DNA from: Kribbella voronezhensis | GTDB taxonomy: Bacteria; Actinomycetota; Actinomycetes; Propionibacteriales; Kribbellaceae | Length of the DNA stretch: 64,000 nucleotides | NCBI RefSeq assembly: GCF_004365175.1 | Contig: NZ_SOCE01000001.1 | Span: forward strand, 235,154 to 299,153 | Reading direction: 5' to 3' | Shown: positions 25,432 through 34,595 of the stretch, one piece after another | Layout: each line of letters opens with the position of its first letter | How positions within the stretch are numbered: the stretch's first letter is position 1 | Made by a program: the position numbers and the translations under genes | Notes under the pieces: model-generated | Database searches by the model: none | The model's input: only the letters and a program-made list of their open reading frames with translations | What the model was told of the DNA's origin: nothing

Positions 25432-26651
25432 GGCGGACCAGGTTCGCGGCCCTGGACGGTCTGCGCGCGATCGGCGCGCTGGCGGTCGTCAGCACCCACG
25501 TCGGCTTCCGGAGCGGAGATGCGCTGAGCGGCCCGTTCGCGGGCATCCTGGCCCGGATGGACATCGGAGTCGCGATCTTCTTCGCGATCTCCGGCTTCCT
25601 GCTCTACCGCCCGCACGTGGTGGCCTGGTTCGAAGAGACCGAGCCGCCGCTGACCCTGCCGTACCTGCGCAACCGCGCGCTCCGGATCCTGCCCGTCCTC
25701 TGGGTCGCCGTGGTACTGGCCGCACTGCTGGTGCCGACGGCGGGGCCGGTGTCGTGGACGGCGTACCTGCAGCACGCGACCTTGATCCAGATCTACAGCA
25801 ACGTCCCCTCGGTGGAAGGGCTGACGCAGTTCTGGAGCCTGGCGACCGAGGTCGCGTTCTACCTGGTGCTGCCGTTCCTGGCGCGATTCCTGACCGGTTA
25901 CGAGCGGCCGACGCGACGGGCGGTGCGCTGGCGCCTCGCAGTACTGGCTTGTTTCACGGTGCTCGGGCCGGGGTGGATGGCTGCTGTCACGGCGACCGAT
26001 CATTCGCGTGCCGGTCTGTGGTTACCCGGGTACCTCGGCTGGTTCGCCGTCGGGATGGGGCTCGCGTTGTGGCAGGTCGCGCGCGGCAGTGGGCGCTTGG
26101 GCGCGTCCGCACTCGACACGCTCGCCAAGCTCCCGGCCACCGTCTGGGGCATCGGGATCGCGCTGCTGCTGATCGCGACCAGTCCGCTCGCCGGCCCGTA
26201 CAACCTGAACCCGCCGTCCCCAGGGCAGGCGTTCGTCAAGAACCTGCTCTACACCGCGATCGCCGCCTGCGTGATCCTGCCGGCGATCACGCCGACCCGG
26301 CGCATCGCCGCGGTCCTCGGTGGCAAGGCCGGCCACGTCGCCGGTGACATCTCGTACGGCGTCTTCGCCTACCACCTCGTCATTCTGAACGTGATCGCCC
26401 AGCTCGCCGGATTCCCGTTGTTCTCGGGACATTTCACCGTGCTGTTCGTCAGCACGGTGATCAGCTCGGGACTGCTCGCGGCGGCCAGTTACTACCTGAT
26501 GGAGCGCCCGATCATGCGCCGCGGACGGCACGACCGCAACTACGACGTGTCGCCGGTCGGCCTCGACAAGAGAGCCAGCGCACAGCCGAACAGGACCGAT
26601 GCCTGGACCACACCCGAGGTCAGGCCCGCCGCGTCGTCCGGCCAAGGCTGA
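25428..26651 (+). CDS. acyltransferase-3 (OafA/NodX-type) membrane O-acyltransferase
   Basis: This 407-aa integral membrane acyltransferase has about ten helices. The family opening RFAALDGLRAIGALAVVSTHVGF contains the catalytic His; FFAISGFLLYRP and the Arg-rich YLRNRALRILP loop follow. It transfers acetyl, succinyl or another acyl group to sugars on the outer face of the membrane. The mycobacterial counterpart by context is Rv0228. Its last 112 nt overlap the 3' end of the aftD-like gene on the opposite strand, so convergent transcripts would be complementary there. The polar C-terminal tail of about 45 residues is encoded mostly in that overlap. Confidence 0.88.
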   Translation: MRRTRFAALDGLRAIGALAVVSTHVGFRSGDALSGPFAGILARMDIGVAIFFAISGFLLYRPHVVAWFEETEPPLTLPYLRNRALRILPVLWVAVVLAALLVPTAGPVSWTAYLQHATLIQIYSNVPSVEGLTQFWSLATEVAFYLVLPFLARFLTGYERPTRRAVRWRLAVLACFTVLGPGWMAAVTATDHSRAGLWLPGYLGWFAVGMGLALWQVARGSGRLGASALDTLAKLPATVWGIGIALLLIATSPLAGPYNLNPPSPGQAFVKNLLYTAIAACVILPAITPTRRIAAVLGGKAGHVAGDISYGVFAYHLVILNVIAQLAGFPLFSGHFTVLFVSTVISSGLLAAASYYLMERPIMRRGRHDRNYDVSPVGLDKRASAQPNRTDAWTTPEVRPAASSGQG

Positions 26652-29600
26652 GCGGCGGCGATCACCCCGCCCGCCAGGACGACGGCGGCCGCCGTACCGA
26701 TCAGCACCGGCTTGCGCCCGCGCAGGTACCAAGCCAGTACTGCGGCGACCGCGGTGGCGGCCAAGCCGATCCAACCGGCCACGAAGGTTCCAGCCAGGAT
26801 CGCCAGCGCGGTCGCAAGCCACGGACCCAGCCGGCGGCCTTCCTTGAGCCGGTGAGCCGACTGCCTGGATCTGCGCCGGGCGAAGATCGCCAGCGCCGCA
26901 ACCGACAGCAGGCTGACCAGTCCTACCAGCAGGCCGGCGCGGTAGCTCCGATCAGGCAGGAACCGCGCCGTGACGACCTGCTCGGGTCCCGACGGCAGCA
27001 GCCATCCTTGCTGCCAACCGCCGATGCGGATCGGCACCAGCTTGCGCCCGGAGCCGTCGTACGCCTCCCAGCCGTCGCTGTAGTTCTGCGCCAGTGTCAG
27101 CACCGAAGGCTCGTCTGCCGACGGTACTTCGAGAGTCAGTTCGGCCGGGTTCGGTCGCCAGATGTCGACGTGTTTGGTCGGAGTGACCGCCGTGGTGGCG
27201 AGCCCGGGCTTGGTGAGCTTCACCTGGACCGGCACGAAGTCCTTGCCGGCCAGGACATCCACAGTGGCGCGACCGGCCGGCAACTGCAGGGCCGGACGGC
27301 CGGTGCCCTTGTCGCAGGTCGTGAACGTCACCTTCCGCCGCTGCAGAACGTCGCGCACGGTCGCCGTCAGCTTTGTTGTGTGGTGTACGCCGTTCACCTC
27401 CACCGACGGGCCGAACCCGCACAGCGAACCGGTCCTGCCGTTCAGGTTCGGTCCTCTGCGGAGGTTGTCCGCGCCGAGCACCCGGACCTCCGAGACCCCG
27501 ACCGGTAACGCCTGGGCGAACCCGGTCGCCGAGTCGAGGGTGAACACGTCCTTCTTGGCCGTGAAGGTGAGCTCGAGCGACCTGACCCTTCGTTGCTTGT
27601 CCGGGAAGGTCAGATAGCCCTCCGCCGACACCGGCAGCGTGATCGCCGGCCCGCCGTCCAGGCGCGCCGACACCTCGGCCGGCCTGGACGCGGCCAGGAA
27701 CGGATCGGCAAGGAACTGCAGACCCTGGAGTTTCCTTGCCGTCGGCAACTTCAAGGTCAGGGTCGGCCGCAGGTCACCGGACGCCGCCACCCAGCCGGTG
27801 CCCAGATCCCGGTCGACCGCTGCCCCGGGTCTCCCCTCGGGCGCAGTCACCGCACGGGACGAAGCGGTCGCGCCGATCGCTCCCGGAACAGCCAGCAGCC
27901 GTTCGAGGAAGGCTCCGTCCCGCGGCAACGCGGTCCCGATCAGCTGGTACGACGCGGCCGCGGGCAACTCGATGCTGCGGAACAACCCCGTCGGTTCCTC
28001 GGAGTCCTTCGCGAAACTCGCGCCGCACAACGGACGGCCGCCCGCATGCAGGCATCCACTACGACCGAGTTGCTGGTTCCGCAGCACGATCGCCTCGGGC
28101 TGCCGATCCAGCCCACCCGGTACGACGAGCCTGCTGCGCGGCGCCAGGCCGGGCAGGGACACCTCGGAGATCGCGACACCGTTCGGGTTCTTGCCGTCCG
28201 TCAGGCCGACGGTGATCCGCAGTCGCTGGGTCGGACCGGGTGGCGTCGGAATGCTCTGCGGGTCATCGGTCGCACTGACCACAGCCGTCAGCGAACCGCT
28301 GTCGGTGTCCACCTGCACTGTCCGGACGGGATCGGTCGTCGGCGCCGCGAGCGAGAACTGGACCTTGAGATTCTGCACGGATCGCGGCGAGACGAAGTCC
28401 AGCTCCAGCCACTCGCCGCCACTGTGGCCGAACAGGCCGGAGATCCAGCGAGTCGACGGATCACCGTCCGCCGCCGCGAACGGGCCGTTGCCCGGCCCGG
28501 TCCGGATCGTCGCACCGGCGTCGGAGGCCGACGACGAGGCCCGTACGTCGACGACGCCGTCCGCCCACGCGCGCGTAGTACTGGGTGCTGTCGGGTCGAT
28601 GACGTAGCCGAGGGTGCGGCGCTTCAGGCGACCGGGATCGTTGGCGGCCAGGACCGGTGAGACGTTCTCGGCCGCTCGGCCGATGTCGACCTCCCGGCGT
28701 TGCATACCGTCGGTCTGGACCAGCGGGAGCTTGCGAGGCAGCGCCTTGGCGTCATTGCTGGTGACAGCCTCGTGGTCACCGCCGAGCGCGGTCAGGACTG
28801 ACGGGACGTCTTCGGACGCCCCTCGGACCTCCACGAGCTGTGACTGTGGCACCAGTCGCGCCGGGGCGGTGTCACCGACGTCGTAGATCTCCAAGCTGGG
28901 ATAGGGCAGCCGGGACTTCTCGTCGACGGTCAGGTCGGGCCGCTCGAGGGAGCTGCCGACCACCGGGCCGAAGGTGGCGACCCGGCCGAGACCGGCTTCG
29001 GCCAGGCTTTCGTGCACCGCGATCAGCGAACTGACCTGTGCGTCGTACCGCAGGTCGTTGCGGATCAGGACATAGCGCACCCCGGCCTTGGCGAGGGTCT
29101 GCCGGATCGTGCCGTCGCCGACGCCCGACCCGAGTCGGCGCTCGACCTCGTCCAGCCAACGCGTAGTACCGGCCGAGCCGAGAGGCATCGCGTCGCGCAC
29201 CACCATCGGACGCCTGAGGAGGGCCTGGAACGGTTCGTCCTCGGTGGAGCCCCAGGTGAAGTCCGCGAACGAAGCAGCCGGTACGACGAGCACGCTGCCG
29301 CTGGTCTGCTGGCTGTCCAGCCAGGCCGCGGCATCCCGCCAGTGCTGCGGGATCGTCTGATACCCCTCGTGCGTCGGCAGCTGGGCGAAGATCGCCGGGC
29401 TACCGACAGCCAGCGCCAGACACGCGGCCAGCGCCGGCACAAGCCGTCGATGTACTCCCCGCGCCCTGCTCCAGGTAGCGATCCGGGTCAGCGCGTGGGC
29501 GGCGGCCAGCATCAGCGGCAGCCGGGCGACCAGCTCGAACTTGTGCGTGTTGCGTGCGGCCGCCAGCGGGCCGTCCAGCAGACCTTGCAGCTGCGCCGAG

Positions 29601-30628
29601 AGCGGCGAGCTGTCGTGGCCGAAGGTCATCAAGAGGAGACCGACGACCAACGAGAGCTGCAGGAAGCCTCGGTGCTTCAGCGAGCTCATCGCGAGCCCGG
29701 CCAGACCCAGCAGAGCGATGGCCACAGTGGTGATGATCAACGCGGGCTGCGTGACGTACAGCCACCCCGCGGGCCAACTCGGGCCGTTGCCGGTGACCAG
29801 GAAGTTGAGCCACTGCGACGTACCGCGGAAGGACTCGAAGACGCTGGCCGTCTTGGTGGTGACCGCCGCGTTCTCGATCCAGTCGAGGAACGGCGGGCTG
29901 TAGCGACCGAGGAGCATCAGCGGCACCAGCCACCAGAAGGCGACGGCCAGCACGCATCCCAGCCAGCCCACGGCGACCTTCAGCGTGGACCGGTCCCAGC
30001 GGCGGGTGACCAGCCAGATCGCCGGCAGCACCAGCGTTGCTCCGGTCGCCACTGCGTTCACCCCGCCGACCAGACCGAAGGCGAGCGCCGACCAACCGAC
30101 CCGCCACCAGCCCGACCGTGCCCGAGGCGTCACCAACGGCAGCAGAACCCAGGGAGCCATCGCGATCGGCCAGACCTCGATCGACCGGATCGCCACCTCG
30201 CCGAGCATCCTCGGACTCAAGGCGTACAGCAGTGCGGCAGCGAACCGAGCCCATGGAGCACCGCAGTCCAGAGCGCCCGACAGCTTCCAGACGCCCAGGA
30301 AGGCGACGCAGAGGACCAGGGACCACCACAGTCGCTGGATGACCCAGTCCGGCACCGACGCCCTGTCCAGCAGCCAGTGGAACGGACCCATCGGCAGCAG
30401 GTAGCCGTACGCCTGGTTCTGCAGCTGCCCGAAGGCGCCCTGCGGATCCCACAGATGCAGGGCACGCAAGAGGAAGCCACCCGGGTTGGCCGTGAGGTCC
30501 AGCTTGGTGTCGGGCACGATCTTGCCGGGAGCCTGGTGGAAGCACAGGGCAATGAGGACCAGGCAGCCCAGGACGAGCCTTGCTCGCCAGACCACCTGCT
30601 GCGTACTCCGCGCCTTCAGGCCCTTCAT
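26540..30628 (-). CDS. AftD-like alpha-arabinofuranosyltransferase family protein (DUF3367)
   Basis: This very large (1362-aa) GT-C protein has an N-terminal membrane core of about 11 helices (residues 10-440, with PDTKLDLTANPGGFL in the first loop). A long exported part follows with at least one coagulation-factor 5/8 C-like carbohydrate-binding domain (segments such as DGDPSTRWISG). C-terminal helices end the protein. This matches AftD (DUF3367), which in mycobacteria adds arabinofuranose to arabinogalactan and lipoarabinomannan from decaprenyl-phospho-arabinose. The ATG at 30628 overlaps the methyltransferase stop by 4 nt. If the host lacks arabinogalactan, the donor or acceptor must differ. 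The DUF2613 gene lies nearby, as in M. tuberculosis. Confidence 0.85.
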   Translation of the reverse strand: MKGLKARSTQQVVWRARLVLGCLVLIALCFHQAPGKIVPDTKLDLTANPGGFLLRALHLWDPQGAFGQLQNQAYGYLLPMGPFHWLLDRASVPDWVIQRLWWSLVLCVAFLGVWKLSGALDCGAPWARFAAALLYALSPRMLGEVAIRSIEVWPIAMAPWVLLPLVTPRARSGWWRVGWSALAFGLVGGVNAVATGATLVLPAIWLVTRRWDRSTLKVAVGWLGCVLAVAFWWLVPLMLLGRYSPPFLDWIENAAVTTKTASVFESFRGTSQWLNFLVTGNGPSWPAGWLYVTQPALIITTVAIALLGLAGLAMSSLKHRGFLQLSLVVGLLLMTFGHDSSPLSAQLQGLLDGPLAAARNTHKFELVARLPLMLAAAHALTRIATWSRARGVHRRLVPALAACLALAVGSPAIFAQLPTHEGYQTIPQHWRDAAAWLDSQQTSGSVLVVPAASFADFTWGSTEDEPFQALLRRPMVVRDAMPLGSAGTTRWLDEVERRLGSGVGDGTIRQTLAKAGVRYVLIRNDLRYDAQVSSLIAVHESLAEAGLGRVATFGPVVGSSLERPDLTVDEKSRLPYPSLEIYDVGDTAPARLVPQSQLVEVRGASEDVPSVLTALGGDHEAVTSNDAKALPRKLPLVQTDGMQRREVDIGRAAENVSPVLAANDPGRLKRRTLGYVIDPTAPSTTRAWADGVVDVRASSSASDAGATIRTGPGNGPFAAADGDPSTRWISGLFGHSGGEWLELDFVSPRSVQNLKVQFSLAAPTTDPVRTVQVDTDSGSLTAVVSATDDPQSIPTPPGPTQRLRITVGLTDGKNPNGVAISEVSLPGLAPRSRLVVPGGLDRQPEAIVLRNQQLGRSGCLHAGGRPLCGASFAKDSEEPTGLFRSIELPAAASYQLIGTALPRDGAFLERLLAVPGAIGATASSRAVTAPEGRPGAAVDRDLGTGWVAASGDLRPTLTLKLPTARKLQGLQFLADPFLAASRPAEVSARLDGGPAITLPVSAEGYLTFPDKQRRVRSLELTFTAKKDVFTLDSATGFAQALPVGVSEVRVLGADNLRRGPNLNGRTGSLCGFGPSVEVNGVHHTTKLTATVRDVLQRRKVTFTTCDKGTGRPALQLPAGRATVDVLAGKDFVPVQVKLTKPGLATTAVTPTKHVDIWRPNPAELTLEVPSADEPSVLTLAQNYSDGWEAYDGSGRKLVPIRIGGWQQGWLLPSGPEQVVTARFLPDRSYRAGLLVGLVSLLSVAALAIFARRRSRQSAHRLKEGRRLGPWLATALAILAGTFVAGWIGLAATAVAAVLAWYLRGRKPVLIGTAAAVVLAGGVIAAAQPWPDDAAGLTSGVVQASVLFGCALALLSRPTGDTS

Positions 30629-31383
30629 CGCCGCCGGAGCACCAGGACGAGGTTCCAGGTGGCCAACTCCCGCACCCCGGGCACAGCCAGTACGCCGTAC
30701 GCCCAGCGCGGGTGATAGCGCGGGAAGGCAGCTACTAGTTCTGCCTCGACGCACTGGCGGGCCCAGCGCAGCCCACTGGCGACGGTGACCGGGAAGAGCG
30801 ATTCGCCGTACCGGTTCTTCGGTGCGCGGCCGTGGCGGCGTTGGTAGCGCCGGGCCGCACGGTGACCGCCGAACAGGTGCCAGGGCGCGGTCTCGTGGCC
30901 GCCGTGCACGCCCCACCAGCCCGTGTACGAGAGGACGACCGTGCCGCCGGGTCTGGTGACGCGGACGAGTTCGTCGGCCATCCGCCACGGATCGGGCACG
31001 TGCTCCAGCACGTTCGAGGAGAAGCAGATGTCGACCTGGCCGTCGCCGACCGGCAACGCCATTCCACTGGCGACGACAGTGCCCGCGGCCGGCTCACCCA
31101 GGTCCCTCAGCTCGTCCGGGTCGGAGTCGATCAGGTAGTAGGTCGCACCGGCCCGGTGGAAGGCGTCGGCGAAGTAGCCGCGGCCGCCGCCGACGTCGAG
31201 AACGGTCGCGCCGCGCGGATCGGCGTATGCGCCGACCAGGGCGACCGAGTCCTCGGCAAGCGTTCTGTAGAAGCGATCCGGGTCCGACCGCTCACTGCGG
31301 AACGCCCGGAACAGCCGCACCGCGCGACCGAGATCCGCGGTCCAGGCCGCGGTCGCCGGTGGGCTGGAAATCGCTTCGGACAC
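30625..31383 (-). CDS. class I SAM-dependent methyltransferase of the envelope locus
   Basis: This 252-aa methyltransferase has motif I VLDVGGGRGYFADAF, YLIDSDPDEL at beta-2, CFSSNVLEHVPDPW at motif II and VTRPGGTVVLSYTGW at motif III. It is translationally coupled to the AftD-like gene (ATGA overlap). Context and size match mycobacterial Rv0224c. The GTG at 31383 lies 7 nt after a TATCGT -10 element (31391-31396), so its mRNA is probably leaderless and carries both genes. It may methylate a sugar or lipid carrier of the glycan made here; the substrate is not known. Confidence 0.85.
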   Translation of the reverse strand: MSEAISSPPATAAWTADLGRAVRLFRAFRSERSDPDRFYRTLAEDSVALVGAYADPRGATVLDVGGGRGYFADAFHRAGATYYLIDSDPDELRDLGEPAAGTVVASGMALPVGDGQVDICFSSNVLEHVPDPWRMADELVRVTRPGGTVVLSYTGWWGVHGGHETAPWHLFGGHRAARRYQRRHGRAPKNRYGESLFPVTVASGLRWARQCVEAELVAAFPRYHPRWAYGVLAVPGVRELATWNLVLVLRRR

Positions 31384-31424
31384 AGGCGGGACGATAACGG
31401 ATCTCGCGAGGGCTGGCGGACATC

Positions 31425-31440
31425 GTTACTCCTTGGTAAC
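31425..31440. promoter_or_regulatory. GTTAC-N6-GTAAC palindrome between divergent envelope genes
   Basis: GTTACTCCTTGGTAAC lies between the divergent methyltransferase and GT4 genes. Its arms and spacing resemble GlnR/MtrA-type boxes (GTnAC-N6-GnAAC). Further GTTAC-like half sites occur at about 32830-32855, upstream of the DUF2613 gene. The regulator assignment is inference. Confidence 0.45.
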
Positions 31441-31491
31441 CTCGCGGCCCATTACCTGCGGGGGCGGGCTAGCAGAGGGTGGGGCTTGGCA

Positions 31492-32622
31492 GTGCGCGCG
31501 CAGACCGTGCTTTTGGTGAACTGGCGGGACACGACGAATCCGGAAGGGGGTGGATCCGAGCGGTACGTGGAAGAGGTCGCGAGAGGCCTTGCGCGACTGG
31601 GCTGGTCCGTCACCGTGCTCTGTGCGGCATACCCGGGCAGTCCCCGGGAGGCCCGTCGTGACGACGTGCGGTACCTGTACCGCGGCAGCAAGGTGACCGT
31701 GTATCTGCGTGGCCTGCTGCACACGCTGCTGAGCCGCCCGGACCGGGTGGTCGACGTGCAGAACGGTCTCCCATTCTTTACCCGCCTCGTACGTCGGACC
31801 GGCGTCGTCGTCCTCGTCCACCACGTCCACCAGGAGCAGTGGCCGGTCGTCTACCCGGGATGGCAGGGCCGGTTCGGCTGGTGGCTGGAGTCCCGCGTCG
31901 CGCCGCGGCTGTACCGGGACTGCCGCTATGTCACGGTTTCCTCGGCCTCCCGCGACGAACTGCTCGGGCTCGGCGTGGACGCGGACCGCATCTCGGTCGT
32001 GCACAACGGCACCGATCCCGCACCGGCCCGCCAACGCCCGCAAGCCGCAGTACCGACTGTTGTCTGCGTCGGCCGGGTTGTGCCGCACAAGCAGGTCGAA
32101 CACGCTGTGGACGCCATCGCCGAAGCACGGTCGACACTGCCCGAGGCAAGACTCGTCGTGGTCGGCTCCGGGTGGTGGGAGGAGTCCCTGCGCGCGTACG
32201 TCGCCTCCCGTGGGCTCGAGGGCGCCGTGGAGTTCCGCGGCCACGTCAGCGAGGCCGACAAGCATGCGGCGTACGACGAAGCCTGGGTGCTGGCACTGCC
32301 GAGTCTCAAGGAGGGCTGGGGTCTGGTGGTCGGTGAGGCAGCCGGACACGGCGTACCGGCTGTTGCCTATCGCAGTGCGGGCGGACCGACCGAGTCCGTG
32401 CACGACGGCCAGTCGGGAGTCCTCGTCGACACTGCCGAGGAGTTCACCGCAACGATCATCGCGCTGCTGCAGGATCAGGCTGCCCGGACCAAGCTGTCCG
32501 ACGGAGCCCTCGCGACCGCGGACCGGTTCACCTGGCCTGCGACGGTTGATGCGTGGGACCGGGTGCTCACCGGGTCCCCGGCACAACAAGACCGGCCAGC
32601 ATCAGTGCTGGCCGGTCCGTGA
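31492..32622 (+). CDS. GT4-family glycosyltransferase
   Basis: This 376-aa GT-B retaining glycosyltransferase has an N-terminal EGGGSERYVEEVARGL nucleotide-sugar loop. The linker SVVHNGTD is followed by VCVGRVVPHKQVEHAV, and the E-x7-E catalytic motif lies in PSLKEGWGLVVGEAAGHG. It acts at the cytoplasmic membrane face using a nucleotide sugar. GTG at 31492 is chosen because the coding-like frame begins there after a GGGTGGGG stretch; a GTG at 31507 is possible. By context it corresponds to mycobacterial Rv0225. The last codons contain the terminator hairpin at 32590-32617. Confidence 0.9.
   Translation: MRAQTVLLVNWRDTTNPEGGGSERYVEEVARGLARLGWSVTVLCAAYPGSPREARRDDVRYLYRGSKVTVYLRGLLHTLLSRPDRVVDVQNGLPFFTRLVRRTGVVVLVHHVHQEQWPVVYPGWQGRFGWWLESRVAPRLYRDCRYVTVSSASRDELLGLGVDADRISVVHNGTDPAPARQRPQAAVPTVVCVGRVVPHKQVEHAVDAIAEARSTLPEARLVVVGSGWWEESLRAYVASRGLEGAVEFRGHVSEADKHAAYDEAWVLALPSLKEGWGLVVGEAAGHGVPAVAYRSAGGPTESVHDGQSGVLVDTAEEFTATIIALLQDQAARTKLSDGALATADRFTWPATVDAWDRVLTGSPAQQDRPASVLAGP
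32590..32617. terminator. hairpin overlapping the GT4 3' end
   Basis: A perfect 12-bp stem (32590-32601 with 32606-32617, loop TCAG) lies inside the last codons of the GT4 gene and 16 nt past the stop of the convergent DUF2613 gene, so it can terminate both. Confidence 0.8.
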
Positions 32623-32632
32623 AGTGCTGGTC

Positions 32633-32797
32633 CTACTTGTCCCCGTAGTTGACGAGCGGGACGTCCGCCTGTCCGTTGGTCTGGCCCGGCGGCACCGTCG
32701 GGTCGTCCTTGACCGACTGCACGACCCCGACGACAGCGGTGGTGGCGACGGCCATCCCGGCGAGCACGGCGATGGCCGCGCCGATCAGTGTTCCCAT
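32633..32797 (-). CDS. DUF2613-family small membrane/secreted protein
   Basis: This short gene encodes 54 aa: one N-terminal membrane helix (GTLIGAAIAVLAGMAVATTA, residues 2-21) and a short polar tail ending NYGDK. An AGGAGGGGA site precedes the ATG at 32797. The pattern fits the actinobacterial DUF2613 family, whose M. tuberculosis member Rv0236A sits beside aftD (Rv0236c). Here the AftD-like gene is only two genes away. A helper role for the large transferase is an inference from that repeated association. Confidence 0.78.
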   Translation of the reverse strand: MGTLIGAAIAVLAGMAVATTAVVGVVQSVKDDPTVPPGQTNGQADVPLVNYGDK

Positions 32798-32855
32798 GAA
32801 GCGAGTCCCCTCCTAGACAAGTAAACCGGATGGTAACAACCGGCCAGTAACTCCG

Positions 32856-34547
32856 CTAGATCCTGGAACGTGCTCGTCGGCGGCGGGGAACAACCGTTAT
32901 CAGCGCAGTGATCAGCACGCCCGCCGCGGCGGCCCAAGCGGCCAGTACGGCGGCCACGAACGACGGTTGCACGTGCTGTGGCGACGGGTCGCCGTTGAGC
33001 CGGTACACCGCGACGGTCGGGCCGGCGAACACCTCCGTGAGTTGCGGCAGCATCCCGCGCGGCGACGGACCACCCGCTTCGATGTCGACCACGATCCAGC
33101 CCACTCCCTGCTGAAGAAGCGCCGCCGTCGGGTCGGTGCCGTTGCGCACAGCGGCCCGCAACGCATCCGCGACGACAGCTGACCGCGGATCCTCCCCCGC
33201 CAGCCGGCGACCACCCACGATCAACTCGTCGGGTACTACGGCCTGCCGGGTGAAGTACCGCTCCATCGGGTCCAGCACCGGCCGCCGTCCGTTCCACGTC
33301 GGTGCCCGGTACGCCTCGAACGGCCAGGGGATGAAGTCGCCGCGGTTTGGATCGTCGGCCAGCACCTGCCGCGCTCGCGTCCAGTCGGCCGGGTACTGCG
33401 AGACGTGCAGCCCACCTCCGAAAGCAAGGCCGGGTAGCGCGGCGACCGGCACCAGTACTGCGGTGACCGCCACCATCTGCTTGAGCGGCGCCACGTTCAG
33501 CAGCGCAGCCAGGGCAGCAGCGAACCCGATCGACTCCAGTAGCACCAGCGGCGGCAGGTACCGCTGTCCGTCCCGCAGCAATCCGGCGCCTGGGACGTGA
33601 GCTACGACCTGGGCGAAGCCGTGTGGCGCTACGACTCCGGCCATGCCCACAACGACAGCGATGACGGCTGCGACCACCAGGGCCATCGCAAGCCGATCCT
33701 GTCGCCACCAGATCACTACGCCGACGCAGGACGCCAGCAGGATCAGGAAGCCGAGCACAAGCGGTAGGGACGCTCCACGGCTGGACGGGACGACGTTGGC
33801 GTTCCAGACGCCACCCAAGGTGAGCAGTGTGGGCAGGACTCCCCCGTAGCCCTCGTCTCGGGCAGCGAAGGCCACTACCGAAGCTGGGTCGGTCGTGGCT
33901 GCCGTAGTACGAGCCAGGCCGGCTATCAGCCAGGGTGCGTTCAACAGGGCGGCACCGAGGAGTGGCCATCGGCGTCTTGGGTCGGTACCGGGCCACAGGA
34001 GCACTGCGGTGGCCAGCAGCAGGCCGATCAGTCCGCCGGAGGCTGTGAGGGCACAGGCTGCTGCGGCTAGTAGGAACCCGGCCCAGCCTTCGCCTCGACG
34101 TACACGAAGGGCAGCGCGGAGGAGCCACGGCAGGGCGGCGTACCCGAGCATCAGGGCCCAGGCGCCCAGCCGGAGACGCTCGGCGACGTACGGGTTCCAG
34201 ACGTAGAGGGTGACCGCGGCCGCACCGGCCAGTGGGCCGCCGAGGCGGAGTTCGCGCCACAGGGCGGTCATGCCGAGACCGGCCAGCAGCGGGATCAGGA
34301 TCAGCACCGCCTTGTTGAGGAACTGACCACCGGCGACCTCGTCCAGCAAGGCGACGATCAGATCCGACGGCACGGCGCGCGGCAAGGCAGTTGTGACTCC
34401 GAACAGGTCACGCCGTAGCGTGAGGTCCGGCACGAACACCATGTCGTAGCCGACGACGAACCCGGGAGCGAGCAGAGGAGCGGTGATCAGGACAGTGAGC
34501 ACGACCGGCCAGCCCCACGGCACCAACCGGGTGGTCCGCCCCGCCAC
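32856..34547 (-). CDS. polytopic membrane protein, GT-C-like (Rv0226c-like)
   Basis: This 563-aa protein has about 12 helices and a short exported loop region. The first periplasmic loop has GYDMVFVPDLTLRRD, with acidic residues in the GT-C catalytic position, and a second characteristic stretch is LYVWNPYVAERLRLG. This resembles the conserved mycobacterial membrane protein next to the Rv0225-type GT4 and suggests a polyprenol-linked sugar transferase, but no enzyme activity is known. It probably shares a transcript with the DUF2613 gene 58 nt downstream. Its start is close to that of the divergent flippase gene (48-nt gap). Confidence 0.7.
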   Translation of the reverse strand: MAGRTTRLVPWGWPVVLTVLITAPLLAPGFVVGYDMVFVPDLTLRRDLFGVTTALPRAVPSDLIVALLDEVAGGQFLNKAVLILIPLLAGLGMTALWRELRLGGPLAGAAAVTLYVWNPYVAERLRLGAWALMLGYAALPWLLRAALRVRRGEGWAGFLLAAAACALTASGGLIGLLLATAVLLWPGTDPRRRWPLLGAALLNAPWLIAGLARTTAATTDPASVVAFAARDEGYGGVLPTLLTLGGVWNANVVPSSRGASLPLVLGFLILLASCVGVVIWWRQDRLAMALVVAAVIAVVVGMAGVVAPHGFAQVVAHVPGAGLLRDGQRYLPPLVLLESIGFAAALAALLNVAPLKQMVAVTAVLVPVAALPGLAFGGGLHVSQYPADWTRARQVLADDPNRGDFIPWPFEAYRAPTWNGRRPVLDPMERYFTRQAVVPDELIVGGRRLAGEDPRSAVVADALRAAVRNGTDPTAALLQQGVGWIVVDIEAGGPSPRGMLPQLTEVFAGPTVAVYRLNGDPSPQHVQPSFVAAVLAAWAAAAGVLITALITVVPRRRRARSRI

Positions 34548-34595
34548 GATCGCCTCCTCGCAGTACTGTTCCCGCGCAACCTACCTGGAAGCTGC

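Noticed and set aside
30832..31491. N-terminal extension of the GT4 protein
   Set aside because: The extra frame is antisense to the methyltransferase gene and lacks any GT-like sequence. The GT-B fold starts after 31492.
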